Source: Physcomitrium patens (lineage: Eukaryota; Streptophyta; Bryopsida; Funariales; Funariaceae). Taken from it: a stretch of 64,000 bases of DNA. Below are positions 1 to 12,203 of the stretch, piece after piece. The position numbers and the translations under genes are program-made. Each line of letters begins with the position of its first letter. Within the stretch, counting starts at the first letter, position 1. The DNA lies in NCBI RefSeq assembly GCF_000002425.4, contig NC_037269.1:14915309-14979308 (forward strand), given 5' to 3'. The notes beneath the pieces were generated by a model, which saw nothing but the letters and a program-made list of their open reading frames with translations, did no database searches and was not told the DNA's origin.

Positions 1-900
1 GATATTGTAACAAAGTAACCATACCTTGTCACTTATGTTGAATTGTAGTTGCTCTTTGTGAAAGGCATTTGCGTTGATTTTTTGCCATCCTTGAGCTTCA
101 TTTAATTGCATCTTCATTGTTGCATGTAGCTCTCACAAATGATTTGCTAAATCTTCTGCTATAGGATTAAAAACTTTTAAAAACTTAAAAGTATCAAGTC
201 TTAGATGATAATCATAATTAGCAAAGAAAGATGTTTGTTCAGTAGAAGAATATATTGAATTATATTATTCAAATTGTGCCAATGACAAAAGAGTTGTCCA
301 ATCATCTTGATAATAATTCAAAATACACTTCAAATACTATTTCAAAATTTGATTCATCCGTTCCATTTGCCTATCAATTTGAGGATGAAAATCCAAAGAG
401 AGCTTTATATCCATCTTTAAAATTTAGAATAGGATTCTCAAGAATCTTGATATAAATTGAGTTGCCCTACTTGATATAATATCATTTGATAATCTATGAT
501 ACAATAGATATTATCAATAAAAAGCTAAGTTCTTTCTTCACTTGAAATAGATTTTGTATATGATAAAAAATATAATATTTTGGTGAAGAAATCTACAATT
601 ACGAATAAAAAATTATGTGAACCTGAGACTGGAAGATCCATCATAAAATCCATAAAAACAATAGACCATGGTTGTTTTGGAATAGGTAACAATTAAAGTA
701 GTCGAAAAGGTCTGCGGCCAAGAGTTTTGGATCCTAAACAATGATTTTATGATTGTATAAAGTCTTTTATTACCTTTTACATTTGTAGCCACCAAAAATC
801 TCTACATATTAGCTCTAAAGTCTAATTGTATCCAAAATATCCTCTTATTAGAAAGTCATGACATGCTTAAAGACCATGTAAATATAATTCTCTTTCTAGA
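1..900 (-). mobile_element. Gypsy chromovirus copy B, integrase part (left of nested copy A)
   Basis: This stretch aligns by eye, base for base with many differences, to the integrase region of copy A (about 2410-3315). The shared blocks include the tract around positions 1-90 (compare 2415-2500) and the zinc-finger part at 780-890 (compare 3205-3315). No long open frame survives on the minus strand. It ends abruptly at about 900, where copy A begins, and resumes at 7272 with the bases that follow in the same integrase region. It is therefore the downstream half of copy B, whose chromodomain and 3' LTR would lie left of the window. Confidence 0.75.
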
Positions 901-904
901 ATAT

Positions 905-1465
905 ATTGTTAAGGACATGAATTAAAAGATGATGCATAAACCAATAAAATTTATATCAAAGAAAGAGTAATAAAATAGAAATAAAGAAGTACCTATATTA
1001 AAAAGAAACTAGAATGGCTTATTGCTAAAAGACAAGAAAACTTGAGACTCTTGAAACTAGACTAGAAGCAAGAAAGGAATTGATAAGAGTGAAGAGGGCT
1101 TCACTCTTGTCTCTATATATACTATCTAATAAGGGGTTATATGGTGATGTTCTATAGGACCTTCAATATGTATTGACCTTGTAAGAGACATGCCTTGACT
1201 TACAAGGTAAGTATTTTTACGTGTGGGCCATATAATTAGCTTAGTCTTTAAGCTAGCAACATGTGTCGCACATGGCCAATTTTTTGACCATGTTTCTAAT
1301 CCAAAAAGTCAATTAAAGACACCTATAAAGTCAAAATAATATCTATAAAGCTTTTAGGAAGCTTCCATAGAAGATATTGTAGAATTAACTTACTTTTACT
1401 TACTTTTATTTATTTCTATTTATTTATACAAATAATTACTAGCTTACATGTATATATCTATGACA
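905..1465 (-). repeat. 3' LTR of copy A
   Basis: About 560 bp nearly identical in layout to 6692-7271 and to the LTRs at 10395-10958 and 28497-29075. Shared landmarks are the tract from aaggacatgaa at 911, the tract around 1030-1130 ending in ctatatatactat, and the terminal tgaca near 1465. On the element strand it starts TGTCAT. The left 10-20 bases, its 3' end on the element strand, appear shortened relative to the other copies. Confidence 0.75.
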
Positions 1466-2080
1466 TTAATTCTATTTCTAGGGACAAGTTCCACGAGGAG
1501 CGGTCATCATTTATTGAAAAAATCTATAATATGTTGAATTATATTCGCGACATACTCAGATCTTTGTTCTCTTCGAAGATGGTTGATAGGGCCTCTCAAC
1601 CATTGATAGTGTCCCATATCAAGGTGGAAAGACCACCTTCTTATCTGATTGTTGTTGAGGCCTTCATAACTTCTTTCAAATAAAATATTTAGAACATCGT
1701 CAAGAATTGTTCCTACCTCTAATAAAGTTATCAAACATTGAGAGTCTCTTCAAAGGTCATGATATCAAACGCATTGTATCTTGTCAACTATTTGAGGAAA
1801 AATATGTTGTTCTTCAGGATCTTCATCTTGATTATATCATCTTGAAGATTGTGACAATCGCAATGTCTTGTCCAATAGATCAGCAAACGAAGGTTCTTTA
1901 GCCAAATCCACTAGTTGTTGGTTCTCCATCTCCTTAATGTCACAACTACAAAGAAACTACAAACAAGGATTGAAAGTAGAATGTTATCTTGCCTAGATCT
2001 TATTTCTTTTATAAGGAAGGTTTTTATCTTAATTTTGATAGATGTTATCAATAAAAAGCCTCCACCGCCTTTACTGTATT
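1466..2080 (-). other. 3' untranslated region of copy A between chromodomain and LTR
   Basis: No recognised domain. Part of it (about 1560-1850) is repeated, diverged, at 10965-11200 in fragment C, again directly next to an LTR, which shows it is a real part of the element rather than host DNA. A 75-codon minus-strand frame (1507-1734) is partly shared with fragment C, but it does not resemble a known retroelement protein and may be chance. Confidence 0.5.
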
Positions 2081-2200
2081 TGTAAGATTTTTTATTGGCT
2101 TTCATGTGCATTCATTAATATCATATCCATACCAATAGACAAGATATTCTAATTCATTTTGGCACCGCCTCAAATCTAAGACTTCTTCTACTTCAAACTC
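2080..2200 (-). pseudogene. Chromodomain of copy A
   Basis: On the minus strand from 2200 the frame reads EFEVEEVLDLRR, then ELEYLVYWYGYDINE, then a stop at 2104-2102. This is the chromodomain pattern: an acidic start, VE-x-(I/V)-L-D-x-R, the Y-LV-W-GY core, and N-x-x at the end. The family normally has a tryptophan (TGG) where TGA stands, so the stop is best explained by a single G-to-A change. Such domains read histone marks, commonly H3K9 methylation in chromoviruses, and steer integration. Here it is a relic. Confidence 0.75.
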
Positions 2201-2739
2201 TTCATTATTGTCTACTTCTATAAGAGAAGGTAGAACTTGTCTTCTTCATAGTATGTCCAGTGTCTTTTATGGTTCAATAACAGACACATGGAATACTGTA
2301 TGGATTTTTATTGACTCCGGTAGGTGTAAACGATATACAACTAGATTGATTTGTGTAGAAATAGAAAATGGTTCAAGCCTACAATAGTCTAACTTGTCAC
2401 AAGGATGAGTGGTCTTGATAGTATGACAAAGTAATCATACATTGTCACTTGCATGGAATGGTGATTGTTTCCTTTGATAGATATCAGCATTGATCTTTTG
2501 TTGTTCTTGAGCTTCTTTTAACTACACCTTTATTATTGCATGTAGCTTTGATAAATGATTTGCCAAATCTTCCATCGTAAGATTATCAGCTTTTGAAAAG
2601 TCAAAAATATCAAGTCATAAATGATAATCATAATTAGAAAAGAAAAGTATTTATTTTGTAGAAGAATATATTGTGTTATTATAAGCAAACTCTACCAATG
2701 GCAAAAGAATTGTCCAATCATCTTATTGATAGTTGATAG

Positions 2740-5584
2740 TATATATTAACTACTGCTCCAAAACTTGATTAACATGCTCCATTTGTCCATCAGTTTGAAG
2801 ATGGAATGCCAAAGATAATTTTATATCTACTTCTAGAATCTTAAAAATACTCCACCAAAATCTTGATACAAATTGAGTTCTCCTATCCGATATAATATCT
2901 TTAAATAATCCATGATAGCGATAGATGTTGTCAAGAAAGAGGTTAGTTTTTTCTTCACCTATGATAGATTTTGTACATGGTACAAAATGTGCCATCTTGA
3001 TAAAACGATCTACTATCATGAATATAGAGAGATAAGAACCTAAGATATGAAGATCCATAATAAAATCCATAAAAATAGAAGACCATGGTTGTTCAAGAAT
3101 AAATAATGGTTAAAGAAGTCTATGAGGTCGATGATGGGGAGTTTTTGATCTTGATCAAATGTCACATGATTGAACAAAATCTTTCACAGCCTTCCACATT
3201 TGTCGCCACCAAAAATCTCTAGATATAAGCTCCAAATTCTTATTGTATCCAAAATGTCATGCAACTGGAAAGTCATGATGTGCTTGAAAAACACGTAATT
3301 ATGCTTATCCTTTTGGAACATATAATCGACCTTCAAAATAGAGTAGGTTATTTTTTAACACAAACTTAGAAGTATCTTGGAACTTAGAAGAAGGATTTCT
3401 GATATTATAAATAAGAGGATTAGAAGACATACTTCATTGGATTTATTTCTCAAGAGTCGAATCAACAGTCAACATTGATTTCATTACTCAAAGATAAAAA
3501 TGCTTTGGCTTCAAAAGAATTATTCTTTGTTGATCAAAAGATACATCTCTTTTTTTTGATAGAAGATAAGAATGTCTAGAAAGGACGTCTAACAAACCTT
3601 GTTGTTTTTTGGGTTGATATGTGATCTTGAAATCAAATCTTAATAAGGACGTGCTTCAATAGGCTTGGCGATGATTTAAACATGTGTTGATTTGAAATAC
3701 TCAAAATTCTTGTAATCCACATATATGGTGACTGGATTAGAAGCGCCTTTTAGATAGTGACACCATTCTTAAAATGAATCCACAATTGCAAGAAGCTCTT
3801 TATTGTGGATTCCACAGATAATCTTAGCTACTGAAAATTTTTTAGAATAAAAAGCTACTGAATGAAATTTATCATCTACTTCCATTTGTGATAATACATC
3901 ATCCAAAACAAAGTTTGATGCATCTATTTTCATAAAAAATGCCTTAAAAAAGTCGATGCAATACAAGATTGGTGCAAAAATAAAGGCCAACTTCAAAGTT
4001 TCAAAAGATGCTTTAGCTTCTTTATTCCACTTAAGTTTATCTTTGCAAGTCAAACGTGTAAGTGGAGCTGCAACTCTAATAATAATTAGCAAAGCTCAAA
4101 AAGTATAGGACATCTCATATCGTTTTTGAAATCTTCCAATCCATAATTATTTGAACTTTCTTAGGATCCATCATAAGTCCATCATTTGAAATGATGTATC
4201 TTAAAAAATCAACTTGAATAGTACAGAATATATACTTTTCTATCTTGGCATAGAGTCTCGCATTTTTTAATTTTTGTAACATATAACAAACATGAAGTTT
4301 ATATTCATTTGTATTCTTAGAATAGATTAAGATGTTGTCCAGATAATAGACAACAAAGTCATCTAAAAACTCTCAAAAAATATTATTTATTAGATGTTGA
4401 AAAGCTATCAATGTATTTGTAATTCCAAAAGGCACAATGTTGTATTCAAAATGTCCATACCTAGTTCAAAATGCAGTCTTCCATTCATCTCCTTCTTTAA
4501 TACGTACTAGATTGTATGCTCCTCATAGATCTATTTTTGTGTAGAACTTAGCTTGATTTAGTTGATCAAAAAGTCTAGATATCAAAGGTAGAGAGTACCT
4601 ATTCTTGATGGTGATCTTGTTGAGTCTTCGATAATCAATACACATCCGTAATGATCCATCTTTCTTCTTTACAAATAAGATTGGAGCTCTTGCTCGTGAT
4701 TTGGAATGGCGTATGAAATTCTTAGCGAGATTTTTTTCAATATATTCCTTGAGTTCAGCTAATTTATTTTGTAATAAACGATAGATTGGTCCAAATAGTA
4801 GTTGTGCTCCTTTTTGAAGATCAATTGAATAATCATAGGAGCGATGTTTTGGAAAAATATTTACATTCTTCTTCTCAAATACATATTAAAATTCTTACTA
4901 TTGGCTGAAAATGCCACTTGAAGTCTTCGCATCATTAGAAATATATGTGGTATAAATGACACAAGGTGATTCTTCTTTTGCAACATGCAAGAAAGCTCTT
5001 CCATCTACAAACAAAGGTTTAATTACATTTGATTTATGACTTTCTACTAGATTAATTTCACTCTTAATTATGCTTTTAGAAAAGTGAAGGGTATGAGATA
5101 TCCAATCTATGCTAGGATTATATTTTTTTAACCATGATAAATCTAAAATAATTGGATTAGAAGAAGATCTAATTATATTAAAGATTATGCAACTACTATG
5201 ACCATTTATTGCTACATCTATAAGAAGTATTTTATGAGTAACATCTCCAAAAGACAATGGATGACTATCTATGACTTCTACATGAACAGGTTTGATTTTT
5301 TGTACTAATGATATTTTATGACTTTTAATAAATTCTATGTCTAAGAAACAAGCTGAGGCTCCTAAATCTATTAAGGTGGAGGCTTTATAATTATTAGGTC
5401 GTAAATGCACATCTATTATAAAAGAAGGAGACGGTTTTGAGTAGAGGATATGACCTTCATTAGGAATTACACAAGATTCTAGCTGCATGGTCCCTAATGT
5501 AACTAGACAAATTTGTTTTCCAACACATTGTCTTCTTTGATAAATGAGCTCTTCATTTTGTGATTTCATCACTTCTTTGGACAA
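2740..5584 (-). pseudogene. Pol polyprotein relic of copy A (PR-RT-RH-INT)
   Basis: Domains in transcript order on the minus strand. Protease (5584-4898) has the active-site block as DLGASACF, where the family has D(S/T)GA. RT (about 4880-4100) has the catalytic box read YLDN at 4345-4334 in place of YxDD. RNase H (4092-3769) carries MKIDASN and KELLAIVDSF. Integrase (3070-2750) keeps all three catalytic acids, in IVDRF, ISDRR and QMEHVNQ. The zinc-finger half of integrase lies at about 3420-3180 but is out of frame. Several frameshifts separate the blocks, so no functional polyprotein can be made. The RT box change alone would kill polymerase activity. Confidence 0.85.
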
Positions 5585-6510
5585 TTTTGAGTAGTATATT
5601 TAGGTTCTCTACAATATAAGCACAATCCTTCTTAATGGCGATGAATCTTTTCTTGCTTGGTAAGAAGTTTAAAATGTATTGTATCAATTTGTATATCCTC
5701 TACTTTTTAATATATGTATTGAAGAGATATCGATATTGCCATGAAATTGTAATAATGTTGAAGCCCATTTGTATGACTCTCAAATCAAAATTCAAAAAGT
5801 CAATTATCACATTTCATAGCAAAATCAATTGCTTGACTCAATGTTTGAAGATAAGATAAATTGAACATCAATTTCTTTACTTCATATTCTAATCCATAGA
5901 GAAATTGGCTAATAAGCGCAGCATCATCTCACTTGATATCAATTATAAGTTGTCAAAATTATGAAGCATATAATATTATAGATCGATTGCCTTGTCACAA
6001 AATATGCATCTTATTGATTGTAATGCAAGTTGCATCATGTTTTCTATACATGGATGAAAATTCCGCCAAAAATGCCTCCAGATTATCCAGTATTGGTTCT
6101 TATTATTTAAGAAAAGATGAAAACCACAATAGTATAGAACTTGAAAGAGGTGTACCAATGAATCTAACTTGTGATTCTGGAATTAGATAGCTTCAACCTC
6201 AAAATCTAACTTTGAGATTGAAGTTGTACTTGATTGATAAATCCTCAAAATTTAGATCTTGTAACATCAAACTTCTCAAGAAAGTAACTCTTGGTTCTCT
6301 AACACTTGAAGGATGTTCCACCATGGGTGAAGGGACATGATTTGGTGCAAATGTTGAAGCAGCTCTAATCATCTGTATATCTTCATTTCCTACCATTCTT
6401 ATTGATTCTTGTGGTGGTAAACTAAGTTGATGCATCGCAAGCAACAATCCCCTCAACTGCCCTTGCATTTGTGCTATTGCATTCTTCAGTTCAATAAGCT
6501 CTACCATAAT
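5585..6510 (-). pseudogene. Gag relic of copy A
   Basis: The most convincing start is the methionine of MVELIELKNAIAQMQGQL (about 6508), because the parallel copies D and E begin the same way just after the LTR and leader. The 50 preceding in-frame residues (to 6660) are hydrophobic leader translation. The N-terminal part is readable to 6199. The rest, including the CCHC zinc-knuckle region near 5590-5640, is broken. Gag would package the RNA in the cytoplasmic particle. Related reading frames are at 28306-27437 and 34250-33354. Confidence 0.7.
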
Positions 6511-6679
6511 AATACTAAAAAAAAATCTAATACCACTTAAGACAAGTAGAAGGAGAGGACTTGAGGACAAGAAAAATACTAAGAATAATACCAATTTAGA
6601 AGAGGATAATCCGTAACTTCTAATATACCTATGTCTTATCATGAGAAAGGGGTAATCCATTCTTAATTAAGACAAGATA

Positions 6680-6691
6680 AAGCTCTGATAT
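6680..6691 (-). other. Primer-binding site of copy A
   Basis: Immediately inside the 5' LTR the element strand reads ATATCAGAGCT, close to the TATCAGAGC core used by many plant gypsy elements that prime from initiator methionine tRNA. The equivalent place in D and E reads ATATATGAGC and ATATGAGAGC, so the site is recognisable but mutated in all three. Confidence 0.55.
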
Positions 6692-7271
6692 TATAAGTGT
6701 AATCTTTTTAATCTATCAAAGACATGAACTAAAAGATGATGTATAAACCAATAAAATCCATGTGAAAGAAAGAGTAACAAAATAGAAATAAGGAAGTACC
6801 TATATTAAAAAGAAACTAGAATGGCTTATTGCTAAAAGACAAGAAAACTTGAGACTCTTGAAACTAGACTAGAAGCAAGAAAGGAATTGACAAGAGTGAA
6901 GAGAGCTTCACTCTTGTCTCTATATATACTATTTAACTGGGGGCTATATGGCGATGTTCTATAGGACTTTCAATATGTGTTGACTTTGTAAGACACATGC
7001 CTTGACTTACAAGGCAAGTATTTTTACATGTGGGCCATATAGTTAGCTTGGTCTTCAAGCTAACAACATGTATGGCACATGGCTAACTTGTGGATCACTT
7101 TTCTAACTCAAAAAGTCAATAATAGACACCTATAAAGTCAAAACAACATCCATGAAGCTTCTAAGAGGCTTTCATAGAAGATATTATAGAATTAACTTAT
7201 TTTTACCTACTTCTACTTACTTCTTTTTATTTATATAAGTAATTAGTGGCTTACATGTGAATGTCCATCAA
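6692..7271 (-). repeat. 5' LTR of copy A
   Basis: About 580 bp, paired with 905-1465. The right border (atgtccatcaa) is a mutated form of the atgtccatgaca seen at 10948-10958, and the left border lies next to the primer-binding site. The many substitutions between this LTR and 905-1465 show that the insertion is not recent. Confidence 0.8.
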
Positions 7272-10200
7272 ACATATAGGCATCGTTCAAAATAGAGAAG
7301 GTTGTTCTTAAACTCATACTTCAAAATATCATGAGACTTAGAAGAAAGATTCTTGATATCATGAATAAGAGGATAAGAGGACATACTTAATTAGATTTGC
7401 TCTATAAATATTGAATCAACAGTTAATGTTGATTTTATTGTTCAAAGATGAAAATACTCGGGCTTCAATAGAATTGTTCTTTGTTTATTAAAAGTTGCAT
7501 CTCCTTCTTTTAGTATAAGATAAGAATGTCTATAAAAGACATTTGATAGACTTTGTTATTTTTTGGATTGATAAGTAAACTTGATATTGAATTTGTATAA
7601 AGACATGTTCTAATAGGCTTGACCATGATTAAAAATACATATTGACATGAAGTACTCGAGGTTCTTATGATCCATATACATGATAAATGGACTTGAAGTG
7701 CCTTCTAGATAATGTCGCCATTCTTGAAATGAATCCACGATTGCAAGGAGTTCTTTGTCATGGATCTCATAATTAATTTTGGTTGTTGAAAATTTCTTAG
7801 AATGAAAAGATATTAGATGGAGTTTATCATTTCTTTCCATTTTTGACAACAAGGCACCTATAGCAAAGTTTGAAATATTTTTTTTTATAAAAAATGCCTA
7901 GTAAAAGTCAACACAATAAAAAATTACTGCAGAAGTAAATTTCTTCTTTAAAGCATCAAATAATGCTTCTACTTCTTTATTCCATTCAAGTTTACGTTTA
8001 CAAGTAAAACATATATGTGGAGCTGCAACTTGAGAAAAGTTCTTGATGAAGATTTGATAGTAATTAGCAAAGCCTAAAAAACATTGCATATTTCATATTA
8101 TTCTTAAAATCTTCCAATCTATGATAGTTTGGACCATCTTGGGATCCATTATAATGCCTTTGTTAGAAATGATGTATCCTAAAAAGCCAACTTGAGTAGT
8201 ATGGAATACACACTTTTCCAATTTGACATATAATCCTATATCTCTAAGTTTTTCTAAAACATGATGAATATGAAATTCATATTTTTTTTATATTCTTGAA
8301 GTAGATTAGAATATCATCTAAATAATAGATGAAAAAATCATCTAAAAACTCACAAAAAACATCATTCATAAGATGTTGAAAAGCAGCCAGTACATTTGTG
8401 AGTCCAAAAGGCATGACATTATATTCAAAATGTCCATACTTAGTTTGAAAAGCAATCTTCTATTCATCTCCTTCTTTGATACAATCTAAGTTGTATGCTT
8501 CTTGTAGATCTATTTTAGTATAGATCTTTGCTTGATTGAGTTGGTCAAAAAGTCTTGAAATCAAAGACAAAGGATACTTATTCTTCATGGTGATCTTAAT
8601 GAATCCTCGATAATCTACACTCATTTACAGAGATCCATCTTTCTTCTTCACAAATAAGATAAAAGCTCCAATTGGGGATTTAGAATGGCATATGAAGTTC
8701 TTTGCCAAGTTTTCATTAATATACTTCTTTAATATAAGCAACTCATTCTGTCATAAGCTATAGATTGGTCTCAACGATGGTTGAGCTCCTTTTTGTAAAT
8801 CAATTGAACAATCATAAGATCAATGCTTTGAAAGAATATCTACATTCTTCTTTTAAAAAATATCTTGAAATTCTTCATATTGGCTTAAAATACCACTTGA
8901 TATTTTTTCACCATTAGAAATGGGCATAGCATATATAGCAAAAGATGATCCTTCTTTTGTAGCATGCATGAAAGCTCTTACACCTACCAGTAAAGGTTTG
9001 GAAGTAGTAGACTTTTTACTTCTACTTTGCTAACTCGATCTTAGATTATACTACCAAAAAAATTAAGGTTACGAGAAATCTAATCTATTTGAGGATTATA
9101 TTTTTTTAGCCATAATAATCCTAAAATATCCAGATTGGAGGAAGAACTTATTATATTAAATACTACTACACTTTTATGATCTTTAATTATTACATCTAAA
9201 AGAATAGTCTCATGGATAACATTTCTAGAAGACAACAAATGACCATCTATGATTTTTACATGTACGGATTTAGTTTTTTTGATTAAAGGTATTTTTTTTA
9301 TTTTTGACAAAATCTTCATCTATAAAATACGTTGAGGCTCCTGAATCTAATAAGGCAAGGACTTTGTGATTTTTAGGTCCTAAATACACATCTATTGTAA
9401 AACAAGGTGAAGGGCTTGAGAAGAGAATAGGACCTTTACTAGGTGTTGCACATGATTCTAGCTGCATGGTTCCTATTGTAGCTAGAAAAACTTATTTTCC
9501 AATACATTATCTTATTTGGTAATTGTATTCCTCATTTTATAATTGTGTTGCTTCTTTGGACAATGTTGAGCAGTGTGCTTAGCTTCTCCATAGTATAAAT
9601 ACAAATCCTCTTGATAATATTGAGTCTTTTCTTACTCTGTGAGAGTTTTAAAATATATTATATCAATTTCTCTGAATGTCACTGTAAATACTTCTATGAA
9701 TGAATTCAAATCATAAAGGAGTTGCAAATCTTTTCCATTAAAGGTACAAACTAAGAGAAAGCACTTCTTGATAAAAGTGCACCTATGAATCTAACTTGAG
9801 TAAATCCATGAGGATATTGAAAAGGGTGTAAGCTTAGGTAGAGCTTAACTTGTTGTAAAAATCTTCAAAATTTTGATCTTGTTCCATCAAACTTTTTAGA
9901 CATGCTAATCCTTATCCTTGTCATATTTATGGAAGTAAAACTCTCTAAATTTGGTTTTGAAGTCAATGTACTTGCTTCTTTCAATTACACAACTTTTTAT
10001 TGAAGACTCGAAACTTCTTTCATATGTGTAAGTATAGTACCTCCATGATTCACATTAGAAATATGTGAGATTTTTACTTTAAGAATGTTGACAAGCTCAT
10101 GAAAATCTGCAATAGTTACAAATCTATTCTCACTTCTGTTAGGTGTAGCATCCATAATCTTTCCTTCCATAGGTAACTCAAAGAAATCCAAAAAATTAAA

Positions 10201-10394
10201 TTAAAAGAGGATAATCTGCAACCTCTAATAAAAATTTCCACAAAGAGGGATAATCCACTCTCCTTAAAAACAGATCACTGTTAGAAAATAAGATTTTTTT
10301 TACTGAAAAGGTGGATAGTCCGCAAGCTTCAAAATACAAAAATGGAAGTAGAGTAATCCACTCACTTCTAAAACAAGACAAAAAATAATATATT
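7272..10394 (-). mobile_element. Gypsy chromovirus copy B, internal part (INT fragment to gag leader)
   Basis: Transcript order from the right. The leader and a gag-position frame that differs from that of A, D and E lie at about 10400-9600 (for example 10191-9997). Protease lies at 9467-9080 with an intact DSGAS motif near 9355. RT lies at about 8870-8090 with an intact catalytic YLDD at 8324-8313, the only unmutated RT box among the gypsy copies here. RNase H lies at 8089-7610 with KELLAIVDSF. The start of the integrase zinc-finger region lies at about 7610-7272, where copy A interrupts it. It is a related but separate subfamily, more similar to fragment G (39.8-42.5 kb). Multiple stops and frameshifts make it inactive. 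Confidence 0.8.
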
Positions 10395-10958
10395 AACACT
10401 TTTGTCAAACTATCACGGACATAAATCTATAAGAAAGAGAATCCTTGACACACTCTAATGTCATTGAAGAAAACTAGAAAGTCACTCAAAAAGTAATGTA
10501 ATATTAATTAGAATAGTTATTGCCAAAAATAAGAAGACTAGAAAGTCTTAAAATAAAACTAAATACTAGAACATTATTGACAAGAGTGAAGAAGGCCTCA
10601 CTCTTGCCTCCATATATACTCTTAACTAGGAGCTACATGGTGATGTCCTATAGGACCTCCAAAACATGTTGACTTTGCTAGCCACATGTCTTAACTTGCA
10701 AGGCAAGTTATCTATATATGTGCCACATGGTTAGCTTGTTCCATAAGCTATTATATAAAGTTAATTTGTTCCACAAGCTATCAACATGTAGTTAACTTGT
10801 TGACCAAGTTTCTGACCTATAAATACATCTAAAGTGAAAATCGTATCTATGTAGCTTCTAGGAAGTTTCACTAAAAGACTTTATAAAATTAATCTATATT
10901 TACCTACTTCTATCTAATCATATAAGTAATTATTGAAATAAATATATATGTCCATGAC
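10395..10958 (-). repeat. LTR of copy B (5' LTR), also adjoining fragment C
   Basis: It aligns with 6692-7271 over its length: gacaagagtgaag at 10580, ctatagga near 10650, and the terminal tgtccatgaca at about 10948-10958. The element strand begins TGTCATGGACATA. Directly to its right lies sequence that in copy A belongs next to a 3' LTR, so this single LTR may serve two elements. Confidence 0.75.
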
Positions 10959-11284
10959 AGATATTTGATAAGTCCTCTGAGCCATTGATAATATTTCATT
11001 CTAAAAAGAAAAGACCACCATGTTATTTGATCATTGTTGAGATCTTTGTAACTTCTTTCAAACAAAATTTTTGTAATACCATCAAGATTTGTTCCTACTT
11101 CTAAAAAAATTACCAAATATTGAGACTCTTTTTTTAGGTCATGATACCAAATGTATTATATCTTGCCATTTATTTGAAAAAGAACATGTCATTCTTCAAA
11201 GCCAATCCAAAATAAATTTAAAAGAAGTTATAAAAGAAAGACAAAAAAAGTCCCAAATTAATTCCAAAGAAAAATTACAAGAAA

Positions 11285-11287
<3 letters not shown>
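10959..11287 (-). mobile_element. Fragment C: 3' untranslated end of another gypsy copy
   Basis: About 240 bp match 1560-1850 of copy A, for example the block around attgttgagatctttgtaac at 11034 and the tract ggtcatgatacc at 11136. No domain follows; the match decays before 11280 and ends at a 34-bp adenine run, after which family F2 begins. Confidence 0.65.

Positions 11288-11321
<34 letters not shown>
11288..11321. repeat. A34 homopolymer at junction of C and F2
   Basis: Uninterrupted run of 34 A. It coincides with the border between the gypsy fragment and F2 copy 1. Similar runs of 23-31 A or T occur at 15478, 16530, 35834, 46717, 48883, 52853 and 57728. Confidence 0.95.
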
Positions 11322-11327
<6 letters not shown>

Positions 11328-12152
11328 AAGAAATAATAATAATTTTATAGAAATATTAGAAATAAAAACTTTAATAGAAGTAAAAAATAATCCTAAATAA
11401 GTACTAAAAATAGATTTTTAATATAATTCTAATTAAAACTCTAATTAAACTTTAATCAAATTTTAAATCAAATTCTAATTGATACTTTAATTAGACCTTA
11501 ATCAAATTTTATGTCAAATCTTAATAAAATCCTAATAAAATATTAAATCCTATATGAACCTCATATAAATCCTAATCAATCTTTAGTCAAGTTTTAAACC
11601 AAATCCTAAGCAAATCCCAATTTTAACCAAATCCTTGACCAAATCCTAAGTTCTAACCAAACCGTAGACACATTCTAAATTAAACCTTGTAGCAAATTAA
11701 AACCTCAACAATTAATGATCAAACTATTGATATCAATTCAAAATTTGCATACTTCTTAATATTTTAGTTAAAAAAAAACTTAGGAAGGATGAAATCAATT
11801 ACACTTATCAATTGAAAAAATGCAAGATAATCCAATTAAGAGTTAAATAGCCTCCTACTTCAACTTAAATACCAAACTTTCAGCACCAATATCTCATTCT
11901 TAAATTATTGAATTGCTCTAAAATTTCACTTAAACGTTGAAAATCAAATCTAATATCCATACAAAATAATTTCACTTCAAATCCAATTGAAAAATTTCTA
12001 AAGATCTTAAAAATATTCATTGACCCTTAAACTCTAATTTTTGAGATCTCAACCCATAAAAACCTTTACATACTTTGAACTAACCATTCAATTGAATTCA
12101 AAATTTATACATGCATTCACAACTAGCACATCAATACATTGTCCAAAATTCA

Positions 12153-12203
<51 letters not shown>

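Larger units (their letters stand above)
900..7271 (-). mobile_element. Ty3/gypsy chromovirus copy A, near full length, decayed
   Basis: Reading the minus strand from right to left gives the order of a gypsy element: 5' LTR (7271-6692), primer-binding site, gag, protease, reverse transcriptase, RNase H, integrase, chromodomain, about 600 bp of 3' untranslated sequence, and 3' LTR (1465-905). The order LTR-gag-PR-RT-RH-INT is diagnostic of Ty3/gypsy, and the chromodomain after integrase places it among chromoviruses. Frames are broken by many stops and small indels, so it is not autonomous. It is inserted in copy B. Flanks read aatat/atat on the left and catat on the right, consistent with a mutated 5-bp target duplication. 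The length of about 6.4 kb is normal for the group. Confidence 0.85.
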
